A stretch of DNA of 57,900 nt from Sulfurovum sp. (GTDB lineage Bacteria; Campylobacterota; Campylobacteria; Campylobacterales; Sulfurovaceae), in assembly GCA_024762315.1 (NCBI GenBank), contig JANTHR010000005.1, forward strand, positions 1 through 57,900. Reading direction: 5' to 3'. Positions 24,115 through 32,556 of this stretch are shown piece by piece. A program made the position numbers and the translations under genes. Under the pieces are notes generated by a model. That model searched no databases, was not told the DNA's origin, and saw only the letters and a program-made list of their open reading frames with translations. The stretch's first letter is position 1. Each line of letters opens with the position of its first letter.

Positions 24115-26815
24115 AGTTAAGATCCAAGAAATAGCAGATGAAGCAGGATTGTCGAACGGGGATCTGCTAGACAAAGCCAAAGAATTGGGCTTTAATGTAA
24201 AAGCAGCCAATAGTGCTATCAGCATGGAAGATGCCGGTATACTGGTAGATTATGCAATTAGCGGAAGATTGCCGAAGGGATTTAAAAAACCGGGCAGTAA
24301 AACTAAAATGACGGTTGTAAAGAAAAAGAAAGAAGCAGTAGCCACAGAAAAGGCAGCAGAAGAGGTCAGCAAAGAATCTGTAGAGACCGCAGTTGAAGAA
24401 GTTTCTCCAGAGCCAGTCAAGGCTGAGGAAAAAGTAGCTGAAGATGTGGCTGAAAACAAAGTTGTTACGAAAGAAAAGATAGCAGAAGAGACCCCTGTCA
24501 AAGAAGAAATTGTAGAGAAACCTGTTGTAAAAGAAATCAAAAAACGTAGAGGGATCTCTGTAGTAAGTAAAAAAACAGAACCTGAAGTGAGTCCTGAAAG
24601 CACAGATAAGAGTGAAGAAGAAAAACCAAAAAGAAGAGTGCTTTCCCGTACGGGTATCAAGATCGTCAGAAAGGCAAAGCCGGCACCGACCAGAGCAGCA
24701 ACAAAGATCTCTATGGGGGATCAAACTGCCTACGTAGCCAAAAAGAAACCTAAAAAAGGTCCTGCTGAAGCTAGAGACTCCGGACAAAAGATCGATATCT
24801 TCAATCATGACAGTATGGGTGGTGATATTGACAGCGGATTTGGTGATGAGGAAGTAGTACTGCTTGACTTTTCAGACAAGAATATTTATGAAGAGATGAT
24901 GCGACAGGAGCAGAAACGCAAAGAAGAGATGAAAAAAAGAGAAGCGGCCAACGGCGGACCTGTAAAAGGAAGACAGCCCTTCCGTCCTCAGCAGAAACGT
25001 TCACTCAAGCGTGGAGGAAAACGTAAAAAATATGCTAAAGAAGAGCATACAGATGTCGTAACTTCCATTGAGATCCCTGAAAATGTAAGAGTTTATGAAT
25101 TTGCCGAAAAAGTAAACCGTTCTGTGGGTGAAGTAGTAGGGGTACTGTTCGCGCTTGGTATGATGGTAACGAAAAATGACTTCCTTTCCAAAGATGAGAT
25201 CGAAATTCTTGCAGAAGAGTTTGGGGTTGAAGTAACGACAATGAATCCATTGGACGAACTTGATTACGTACAGGCATATGATGCAGTGAAAGATACACAT
25301 CTTGAAGAAAGACCGCCTGTCATTACGATCATGGGACACGTGGATCACGGTAAAACTTCCTTGCTTGATAAGATCCGTTCAGCAAAAGTGGCAGATAAAG
25401 AAGCCGGTGGGATCACACAGCATGTAGGAGCCTACCAGGTAGAAAAAAATGGTAAGAAGATCACATTTGTCGATACACCGGGTCACGAAGCCTTTACTGA
25501 AATGCGTGCACGTGGGGCACAGGCAACAGATATCGTTATAATCGTCGTTGCAGCTGATGATGGCGTAATGCCTCAAACCAAAGAAGCGATCGCGCATACA
25601 AAAGCAGCAGGTGTTCCTTTTATTGTTGCGATCACTAAAATGGATAAAGAAAATGCGAATCCGGATAATGTCAAAGCGCAACTTGCAGAGCTTGACGTCA
25701 TGGCAACGGATTGGGGCGGTGAATATGAATTCGTACCGGTTTCTGCACACACGGGAATGGGTATCGATGACCTTCTTGAAACTATTTTGCTTCAAGCAGA
25801 AGTCATGGAACTACAAGCAGATCCGACAAGAAAAGCCAAAGCCGTTGTTGTTGAAAGTTCTGTGGAGAAAGGTTTCGGGCCTGTAGCCAATGTGATCATT
25901 AAGAATGGTACGCTGCATGTAGGTGATAACGTCATCGTGGGTAAAACATACGGACGTATCAAAGCGATCAAACTCGATAATGGAAGTTCTGTCAAGGAGA
26001 TCGGCCCAAGTACACCGGCAGCGATCGTTGGGCTTAATGAAGTACCGGGTGCCGGAGAAATACTGGTTGCAATGGATACAGACAAAGAAGTGCGTGAACT
26101 GGCTGAAAAAAGAGCAGAGTATGATAGAGCAAAACAACTTTCAAAAAGTACCAAAGCATCACTTGATGATCTTTCTGCACTCATTGCGGAAGGTCAACTT
26201 AAATCACTTCCGGTTATTATCAAAGCAGACGTTCAGGGTTCACTTGAAGCCATAAAAGGCAGTTTGGAAAAACTTCGAAATGAAGAAGTCAAGGTAAATA
26301 TCATTCATGAAGGTGTAGGTGGCGTTACGGAGAGTGACCTTACCCTTGCAGATGCTTCAGAACATGCTGTTGTACTTGGCTTTAATGTCCGTCCGACCGG
26401 TGCTGTGAAGAAAAAAGCCAAAGATCTGGGCATTGAAATCCGTACATACTCTATTATCTATGACCTCCTTGATGATGTAAAAGCATTACTTGGCGGCATG
26501 ATGAGTCCGGTCATCTCTGAAGAGGTAACCGGTCAGGCAGAAGTACGTGAGACATTTGTCGTAGCCAAAGTCGGGACGATTGCAGGATGTAAAGTCTCAG
26601 ACGGTGTTATTACAAGAGGAAGTAAAGCCAGACTTATCCGTGACGGTGTTGTCGTTTATGAAAGCACGATCTCATCACTCAAGCGTTTCAATGAAGATGT
26701 CAGAGAGGTGAAGAACGGTTATGAATGTGGTATTATGCTTGAGAACTTCAATGACATTAAAGAGGGTGATGTGATTGAAACCTTTAAAGATGTAGAAGAG
26801 CAGGTTAAACTCTAA
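24107..26815 (+). CDS. infB: Translation initiation factor IF-2
   Basis: 902 residues. IF2 N-terminal domain (KVKIQEIADEAGLSNGDLLDKAKELG), a long Glu/Lys-rich linker to about residue 330, a second IF2-N segment, then the GTPase domain with GHVDHGKTS (from about residue 409), DTPGHEAF and TKMDKENANPDN, and the C-terminal domains that bind fMet-tRNA. It brings initiator tRNA to the ribosome. It overlaps the ylxR-like gene and is followed by rbfA after one base. Confidence 0.97.
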   Translation: MDKVKIQEIADEAGLSNGDLLDKAKELGFNVKAANSAISMEDAGILVDYAISGRLPKGFKKPGSKTKMTVVKKKKEAVATEKAAEEVSKESVETAVEEVSPEPVKAEEKVAEDVAENKVVTKEKIAEETPVKEEIVEKPVVKEIKKRRGISVVSKKTEPEVSPESTDKSEEEKPKRRVLSRTGIKIVRKAKPAPTRAATKISMGDQTAYVAKKKPKKGPAEARDSGQKIDIFNHDSMGGDIDSGFGDEEVVLLDFSDKNIYEEMMRQEQKRKEEMKKREAANGGPVKGRQPFRPQQKRSLKRGGKRKKYAKEEHTDVVTSIEIPENVRVYEFAEKVNRSVGEVVGVLFALGMMVTKNDFLSKDEIEILAEEFGVEVTTMNPLDELDYVQAYDAVKDTHLEERPPVITIMGHVDHGKTSLLDKIRSAKVADKEAGGITQHVGAYQVEKNGKKITFVDTPGHEAFTEMRARGAQATDIVIIVVAADDGVMPQTKEAIAHTKAAGVPFIVAITKMDKENANPDNVKAQLAELDVMATDWGGEYEFVPVSAHTGMGIDDLLETILLQAEVMELQADPTRKAKAVVVESSVEKGFGPVANVIIKNGTLHVGDNVIVGKTYGRIKAIKLDNGSSVKEIGPSTPAAIVGLNEVPGAGEILVAMDTDKEVRELAEKRAEYDRAKQLSKSTKASLDDLSALIAEGQLKSLPVIIKADVQGSLEAIKGSLEKLRNEEVKVNIIHEGVGGVTESDLTLADASEHAVVLGFNVRPTGAVKKKAKDLGIEIRTYSIIYDLLDDVKALLGGMMSPVISEEVTGQAEVRETFVVAKVGTIAGCKVSDGVITRGSKARLIRDGVVVYESTISSLKRFNEDVREVKNGYECGIMLENFNDIKEGDVIETFKDVEEQVKL

Positions 26816-26816
26816 A

Positions 26817-27194
26817 ATGACACAAGAAGAGATCAAGCGTCATAGAGTCGAGTCGGTTCTTAAGGAGATCATACCTGAAGCATTGGCAACACTTGATGAC
26901 ACACGTATTAACTCTCTTTTGGTAACTGATGTTGTTTGTTCAAAAGGCAGGTCAGATGCAAAGGTCTATTTGGATAAATCATTTTTAACACCCAAAGAAC
27001 AAAGCGAAGCACTTAGGCAGCTAAGAACGGTTGCAGGGTATATCCAAAACCATTGTAAGCAGAGTGAGGGGTGGTTTAAAGCCCCCCGTTTTACATTTGA
27101 ATTTGACGAACAGTTGGAAAAAGTGAGCCGTATGGAAGAGCTGTTCAAGCAGATCAGTACGAAAAAAGAGGGAGAAAACTCCAATGAATCTTGA
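26817..27194 (+). CDS. rbfA: 30S ribosome-binding factor A
   Basis: 125 residues. Matches RbfA: RVESVLKEIIPEALATLDDTRIN and TDVVCSKGRSDAKVYLDKS, the KH-type fold strands, and the C-terminal PRFTFEFDEQLEKVSRMEEL (family pattern P-x-(L/F)-x-F-x-x-D-x-x-x-x-x-x-x-x-h-x-x-h). It supports 16S rRNA maturation in late 30S assembly and cold adaptation. It starts two bases after the infB stop and overlaps rimP by 11 bases. Confidence 0.92.
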   Translation: MTQEEIKRHRVESVLKEIIPEALATLDDTRINSLLVTDVVCSKGRSDAKVYLDKSFLTPKEQSEALRQLRTVAGYIQNHCKQSEGWFKAPRFTFEFDEQLEKVSRMEELFKQISTKKEGENSNES

Positions 27195-27618
27195 TACGCA
27201 GATCGCCAAGATCATAGAAGCACACGGAGCAGCCTTGTATGATACTGAAGTGGTAACAGAATTTGATGAAACGATCTTTCGTGTTTATATTACTAAGGCA
27301 GGCGGGGTAGAACTTGATCTGTGTGCAACGATCTCTAATGAACTTTCTCCTTTTTTGGATGTCCATCCTCCTATGAACGGCCCCTATCGTTTGGAAGTGA
27401 GTTCTCCTGGAATTGAGCGTAAACTGACCAAGCCTGTACATTTTAAAAATGCCATAGGTGAGAAAGTAAAAGTAAAAGTACCGGGAAAAGAGAGAATCAA
27501 GGGTATATTGAAAAGTGCAGATGATCATGGATTTGTTGTTGAGACAAAACATGGTGATGAGGCATTGACGTACAATCAGGTAGGTACCGCAAAAACGTAT
27601 TACGACTGGAATCATTAG
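27184..27618 (+). CDS. rimP: Ribosome maturation factor RimP
   Basis: 144 residues. Typical RimP order: N-terminal domain ending in VDIPPMNGPYRLEVSSPGIERKL-like sequence (here VHPPMNGPYRLEVSSPGIER), then a short SH3-like domain. The family always carries the EVSSPG(I/L)(E/D)R motif. It binds the free 30S subunit during maturation. The order infB-rbfA-rimP is the reverse of many bacteria but is what I recall of Campylobacter. Confidence 0.92.
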   Translation: MNLDTQIAKIIEAHGAALYDTEVVTEFDETIFRVYITKAGGVELDLCATISNELSPFLDVHPPMNGPYRLEVSSPGIERKLTKPVHFKNAIGEKVKVKVPGKERIKGILKSADDHGFVVETKHGDEALTYNQVGTAKTYYDWNH

Positions 27619-27642
27619 TCATATATCTTAGAGGAGTTGCAT

Positions 27643-28638
27643 ATGAAGAGAGATGAAGTATATATGCAGCTTGCCATAGACAAGGCTTGGCAATTTCAAG
27701 GTCTAACTTACCCAAATCCGGCGGTAGGTGCTGTTGTAACGCTAGGGGGAAACCTTCTTGCGATTGAGGCTCATCAAAAAGCAGGAACTTCGCATGCCGA
27801 AGTGCTGGCACTCCTGTCCGCCTATGAAGAATTATCTGATAATAAGATAGATTTTGACCGATTCGATGCACAAAAAGCCCATACCTTTCTTTTAAGTCTT
27901 CCTGAGAACTTTTTTTCCCAATGCTGTATTTACGTTACCCTTGAACCCTGTTCACACCAAGGAAAAACACCTTCTTGCGCCTCACTGCTGCAAACACTTG
28001 ATCTGGCAAAAGTGTGTATTGGCACCAAAGATATTATTGCCGGACACAATGCCGGAGCGGATAAACTGAAAAATGTTCTACTCGGAGTGCTTGAAGAGCA
28101 GTGTAAAAAGCTTCTTGAGCCGTTTATGATATGGCAAAAGAGAGCTTTTGTACTTTTTAAACTGGCCCAAACGACAAACGGACGCATAGGAGGAGGATAT
28201 CTTAGCTCCCAAAGTTCCTTAAAACATGTACATCAGTTAAGAGAGGTATGCGATACTTTGCTTATAGGCGGCAATACAGTAAGGGTTGACAGGCCTACTT
28301 TGGATTGCAGATTTACACAAAGTAAAGCGCCTGATGTAATGATATATTCCAATAAAGATGATTTTGATAGGGATATTCCCCTGTTTCATGTTCCCCAAAG
28401 AGAAGTAAAAGTAAGTGATAACTTGGATTTTTTAGTGCATCCCTCTTTTGTCATGGTTGAAGGCGGAGAGGGAATGTTACAGGCACTTAAAGATAACGTG
28501 GATTGGATGCTGATATACCAGACTCCTAAGCTCTCTACCAACAATTTAACCTATAATACTACAATGAAATTAGAGTTTCTGCATACAGAAAAAAAAGATG
28601 TGGATCTCATGATATGGAGCAGACAAGTTGGGCATTGA
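27643..28638 (+). CDS. ribD: Bifunctional pyrimidine deaminase/reductase of riboflavin synthesis
   Basis: 331 residues from ATG 27643; GAGGAG at 27631-27636 gives six-base spacing, so the in-frame TTG at 27637 is not used. The deaminase domain has the zinc motifs HAEVLALL and PCSHQGKTPSC, separated by an insertion of about 30 residues (from SAYEELSDNKI). The reductase domain begins about residue 170 (FVLFKLAQTTNGRIGGG) with TLLIGGNTVRVDRPTL and is shorter than in E. coli. It converts the GTP-derived pyrimidine to the ribitylamino uracil precursor. The stop overlaps the ubiE start. Confidence 0.88.
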   Translation: MKRDEVYMQLAIDKAWQFQGLTYPNPAVGAVVTLGGNLLAIEAHQKAGTSHAEVLALLSAYEELSDNKIDFDRFDAQKAHTFLLSLPENFFSQCCIYVTLEPCSHQGKTPSCASLLQTLDLAKVCIGTKDIIAGHNAGADKLKNVLLGVLEEQCKKLLEPFMIWQKRAFVLFKLAQTTNGRIGGGYLSSQSSLKHVHQLREVCDTLLIGGNTVRVDRPTLDCRFTQSKAPDVMIYSNKDDFDRDIPLFHVPQREVKVSDNLDFLVHPSFVMVEGGEGMLQALKDNVDWMLIYQTPKLSTNNLTYNTTMKLEFLHTEKKDVDLMIWSRQVGH

Positions 28639-29365
28639 AAAACTGACAGACAAACAGGAAAAACAAGACAAGATCGTTACGATGTTCGATGATATTGCAT
28701 CAACATACGATCTGGCGAACAGAGTACTCAGTATGGGGATCGATATACAATGGCGTAAAAAAGGGTGTGACAAAGCATTTGAAATATTGGGTAAAAAAGA
28801 GTTAGCTCAAGTGACTGATGTTGCTACAGGTACAGGAGATCTGCTGATCTACTGGAAAGAACAGGCAGCTAAAAACAGTGTGAATATTCAAAAGTATGCA
28901 GGGATTGATCCCTCTGTAGGAATGCTTGAAGTGGCACGCAAAAAGGTTGACTTCGCAGAATTCATAGAGGGTAAAGCACAAGAACTTCCTATAGAAAACG
29001 AGAGTACGGATGTCATCTCGATCAGCTATGGTATTAGAAATGTGGTTGACAGGATTGAAGCACTGCAGGAGTTCTACCGAGCGCTAAAACCTGGTGGTAT
29101 TGTAATGATACTGGAGTTTACCAAACAAGAGAGAAGTGGTTTGGTAGATAAAGTGGTAGACTTTGGGATGAAAAATGTCCTGCCGCGTATTGGCGGGCTG
29201 ATCTCTAAAAATTATGAAGCCTATAGGTATTTGCCGGACTCTATAGAAGAGTTTCTTACTACAGAAATGTTGGCCAAAGAGTTGGAAGAGTCTGGGTTTG
29301 AGATGAAGTATACCAAATCTTTTTCTATGGGAATCAGTACGCTTTTGGTCGCCCAAAAACAATAG
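28628..29365 (+). CDS. ubiE: Demethylmenaquinone methyltransferase, UbiE/MenG
   Basis: 245 residues with a TTG start at 28628 inside the ribD end; GGAG at 28616-28619 supports it. UbiE motifs: VTMFDDIASTYDLANRVLSMGID, the SAM site DVATGTGDLLI (near residue 65), and YGIRNVVDRIEALQEFYRALKPGG with the C-terminal VLPRIGGLISKNYEAYRYLPDSI. It methylates demethylmenaquinone, the last step of menaquinone synthesis, which matters for a respiratory Campylobacterota. Confidence 0.93.
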   Translation: MGIEKLTDKQEKQDKIVTMFDDIASTYDLANRVLSMGIDIQWRKKGCDKAFEILGKKELAQVTDVATGTGDLLIYWKEQAAKNSVNIQKYAGIDPSVGMLEVARKKVDFAEFIEGKAQELPIENESTDVISISYGIRNVVDRIEALQEFYRALKPGGIVMILEFTKQERSGLVDKVVDFGMKNVLPRIGGLISKNYEAYRYLPDSIEEFLTTEMLAKELEESGFEMKYTKSFSMGISTLLVAQKQ

Positions 29366-29416
29366 TGCAGGGTGCTGTGTCCCCCGCAACAGCTATGAAT
29401 AAAAACAACACCCTAC
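29366..29416. repeat. Palindromic REP-like element between ubiE and xseA
   Basis: On the plus strand GCAGGGTG begins at 29368; on the minus strand TGTAGGGTG begins at 29416. The two AGGGTG heads face each other and enclose an inner hairpin GCTGT/ACAGC. The whole fills the 61-base gap between the two genes, starting right after the ubiE stop. Confidence 0.5.
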
Positions 29417-29426
29417 AGGATAGCAA

Positions 29427-30680
29427 ATGTCAACTATGATGACTGTTTCTTCACTCAACACAAAAATAAAATCTCTCCTTGAAGCTACCTTTATGCATAT
29501 CCTTGTAGAGGGAGAAGTAGCTTCTGTTACCTATCATACTTCAGGGCATGTCTATTTCTCCATCAAAGACGAAGAGAGTTCCATTAAGTGCGTCATGTGG
29601 CGATCAGCTGTTTCAAAGATGAAGTTCCGTTTGGAAAAAGGGATGCATATTGTTGTGGAGGGGTCTGTAGGGGTCTATACGCCCAGAGGTGAATACCAGT
29701 TCTATGCCGTACATATAGAGCCGTATGGCAAAGGTGCATTGGCTTTGGCCTATGAGCAGCTCAAAGAAAAACTTAAAGCTAAAGGCTATTTTGATGCTCA
29801 TCGAAAAAAAACTATTCCTAAACACATTGAGAAGATAGCGTTGGTCACAGCCAAAGAGAGTGCAGCTTTGCATGATATGCTTAAGATCATAGAGAAACGC
29901 TGGGCTTTGGTTGAAGTAGTGGTCATTGATACTTTGGTGCAGGGAGAATCGGCAGCCTCACAAATAGCCAAGAGTTTACAGTATGCAGACAGCTTGGGCA
30001 CAGATGTTGTTATCGTTGGACGCGGCGGTGGAAGTACGGAGGACCTTTGGTGTTTTAATGAAGAAGCGGTAGCAGATGCGATCTTTGCCATGCAGACACC
30101 GGTGGTCTCCGCTGTAGGACATGAAGTAGATGTGATGATCAGTGATCTTGTAGCAGACCTGCGCGCACCGACCCCGAGTGCAGCCATAGAGATGATCCTG
30201 CCCGATAGCCAGGAGATACAGTATATGCTAGAGGAGATGATGCAGCGGTACAAACAGAGCATAGAACAAAAACTCCGGCAGGGTATTCAGGCAGTCAATC
30301 ATTTGGAAGAAATTCTGCTCAGAAGCTCACCATTGAGAACGCTCGAAGAATCTCGGACAGAATTCAAGCGTCTGGAAGAAGAGTTTAAACGGCTTATGCA
30401 ATATAAACTGGAACGCTTTGAAGCACAGTTGCCGATGCTGCACAAAAATTTTCAACAAAATATGTATTTTATTCTACAGCAAAAAGAACAGCATTTAGAA
30501 TATGTATTTAAAAAAATGAAAATGAGTGATCCAAAATTACAATGCAAAAAAGGCTGGGCACAGGTTACTTTGCATGGAGAACCTATTGCATTGGAGAGTA
30601 TCGGGGTCAATGACAAATTCACGCTTGTGGATGCTTCCGTAAAAATAGAAGCGGTATGTTTGGATAAAAAGAGATATTGA
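29427..30680 (+). CDS. xseA: Exodeoxyribonuclease VII large subunit
   Basis: 417 residues. N-terminal OB fold (VEGEVASVTYHTSGHVYFSI), then the catalytic core with ALVTAKESAALHDML, VVIVGRGGGSTEDLWCFNEE (near residue 190-210) and SAVGHEVDVMISDLVADLRAPTPSAA (near 225-250), and a C-terminal coiled-coil segment. The enzyme degrades single-stranded DNA together with the small subunit XseB, which is not encoded nearby. It is preceded by a palindromic element rather than a clear promoter. Confidence 0.95.
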   Translation: MSTMMTVSSLNTKIKSLLEATFMHILVEGEVASVTYHTSGHVYFSIKDEESSIKCVMWRSAVSKMKFRLEKGMHIVVEGSVGVYTPRGEYQFYAVHIEPYGKGALALAYEQLKEKLKAKGYFDAHRKKTIPKHIEKIALVTAKESAALHDMLKIIEKRWALVEVVVIDTLVQGESAASQIAKSLQYADSLGTDVVIVGRGGGSTEDLWCFNEEAVADAIFAMQTPVVSAVGHEVDVMISDLVADLRAPTPSAAIEMILPDSQEIQYMLEEMMQRYKQSIEQKLRQGIQAVNHLEEILLRSSPLRTLEESRTEFKRLEEEFKRLMQYKLERFEAQLPMLHKNFQQNMYFILQQKEQHLEYVFKKMKMSDPKLQCKKGWAQVTLHGEPIALESIGVNDKFTLVDASVKIEAVCLDKKRY

Positions 30681-30779
30681 CCATAATACAATGTCCACAC
30701 TATTGTATTTAGAGCCAGATTTCAACCTTGTATGCTATAATTGATTCCAAGAAGGGAAAAGGGAGGGGATGACAAAGAG

Positions 30780-32546
30780 ATGGGAACAATATTATGTATT
30801 TTTTTCATACTTGCACTGATCCTATATAGTTATATGCTTATAAGGGCACAAAAAAGCGCAAAAGAGCCTTTAGAAAAAAAAGCGAAAGTCTTTCAAAAAG
30901 CATTTGATATTTCAGAAGATGCCATTGTAATGTTGTCGGATACAAATGAAATGATCTACGCCAATAGGTCCTTGATGAAATTACTTGATCTTAACGAGGA
31001 TGATGTGGGCAAACCTCTGAGGATCAAACCTGAGATAAAGGTGAAAAGAGACTGGGTAACACTGGAGCAATTAGTAAAAGAGAACAACAAAGGAACAGAA
31101 GAAAAAATGCAATCATTTCTTCAGTCGGAGTTGCGAAGAGATGATAAAGATAGGGATGTAATACCGATCAATCTCTATATAGATACTTTTCCTGTAGGGG
31201 ACAAACCTCAACGTTGGTGCACGATTGTCTCCATACACGACCTCAGTAAGGAGAAAGAGAAAACAGCTTTAAATTATAGGCACAAGCTCACCAAGCTACC
31301 CAACCAGGCACAAGCCCTTCATGACTTGACTGCCCTGTATTCCAAAATGCATCTAAATGACAAAAAGCTTGCACTGGTATTGCTGGATATAGACAATTTT
31401 TCAAAATTACGATCTATTATCGGATATGAACAGGCAAATATCATCCTTATCAAAGTTGCTGACTATTTGGACACTTTGGCAAAAGAACACGGTTTCTCTG
31501 TATATCATACCTATCATAACAATTTTTTGCTTGTGGTACCGGATATAAACGCTTCAAAGGAGATCCTTTCTCTGGTTCAAATCATACAAAAAAGGCTGGC
31601 ATCATTTTACAGGATGGAAGATACAAGATTGCACTTGACGGCCTCTGTCGGGATAAGTATCTATCCTGATAGCGGCTCTACGCTAAATTTGTTTGATAAT
31701 GCCTATAAAGCATTGAACCAGGCAGAAAATCATGGATTTGGACGGGTACATATCTATATCCCAAGTGATATTCAGCATGATTATAATGAATTGATATTGC
31801 ACAATGAAATGCATGAAGCATTGAAGAAAGATGAATTTGAGATCTATTACCAGCCCATCGTGGAAGCCAAGACCAAAGAAGTTGTGGCTGCTGAAGCGCT
31901 TATACGTTGGAATCATCCAAAATATGGAATCATCCCTCCTGCAGTATTCATTCCTCTGATGGAGAAAACAGGTTTTATTATTGAGCTTGGAAGATATATG
32001 CTCGAAGAAATACTAAGACAGCAAAAGCGCTGGGAACTTTTTCAATTCAAGCAAATAGAAGTCTCTATCAATATTACACTTTTGGAAATAGAGTCTGAAG
32101 GATTTGTTGAAAATGTTGCAAAACAACTGCAACTCCATCAAATACGTCCCGAGCTGATCAAGTATGAGATCACGGAAGGCTCTGCCATGATCAGTGAAGA
32201 ATTGACACGTAAACAGTTTTTGGCACTGAAAAAGCTGGGCATCCCCATTGCACTTGATGATTTTGGTACGGGATATACGTCCTTTTCATATTTAAAAAAA
32301 TTTCCTGCTGATGTTCTGAAAATAGACAAAACTTTGGTAGATTATATATTGACAAATAACGAGGATCAACGAATTGTGAAGGCCATGATAGAACTGGGAC
32401 ATAACTTGGGAGTAAAGATCGTTGTTGAAGGAATTGAAAATAAAAGAATGTATGAACTGATAGCATCTTATGGATGTGACTATATGCAGGGGTATTACTT
32501 TTCAAAACCTCTGCCGGTCTTTGAATTTCAAAAATTATTACGATAA
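30780..32546 (+). CDS. Membrane-anchored PAS-degenerate GGDEF-EAL protein, EAL motif intact
   Basis: 588 residues from ATG 30780, chosen over the upstream TTG 30741 because GGGAGGGG (30761-30768) precedes it. Layout: one membrane helix (about 3-22), a PAS-like sensor region (about 40-150), a GGDEF-fold domain whose signature reads YHNNF (near residue 248) instead of GG(D/E)EF, and an EAL domain with EALIRW (near 371), INITLLE, YEITEG, DDFGTGYTS, KIDK, EGIE and the YMQGYYFSKP end. The diguanylate cyclase half is therefore probably inactive while the phosphodiesterase half has its metal and catalytic residues. Predicted role: cyclic di-GMP breakdown at the inner membrane. Confidence 0.85.
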   Translation: MGTILCIFFILALILYSYMLIRAQKSAKEPLEKKAKVFQKAFDISEDAIVMLSDTNEMIYANRSLMKLLDLNEDDVGKPLRIKPEIKVKRDWVTLEQLVKENNKGTEEKMQSFLQSELRRDDKDRDVIPINLYIDTFPVGDKPQRWCTIVSIHDLSKEKEKTALNYRHKLTKLPNQAQALHDLTALYSKMHLNDKKLALVLLDIDNFSKLRSIIGYEQANIILIKVADYLDTLAKEHGFSVYHTYHNNFLLVVPDINASKEILSLVQIIQKRLASFYRMEDTRLHLTASVGISIYPDSGSTLNLFDNAYKALNQAENHGFGRVHIYIPSDIQHDYNELILHNEMHEALKKDEFEIYYQPIVEAKTKEVVAAEALIRWNHPKYGIIPPAVFIPLMEKTGFIIELGRYMLEEILRQQKRWELFQFKQIEVSINITLLEIESEGFVENVAKQLQLHQIRPELIKYEITEGSAMISEELTRKQFLALKKLGIPIALDDFGTGYTSFSYLKKFPADVLKIDKTLVDYILTNNEDQRIVKAMIELGHNLGVKIVVEGIENKRMYELIASYGCDYMQGYYFSKPLPVFEFQKLLR

Positions 32547-32556
32547 GGAAAAAGAA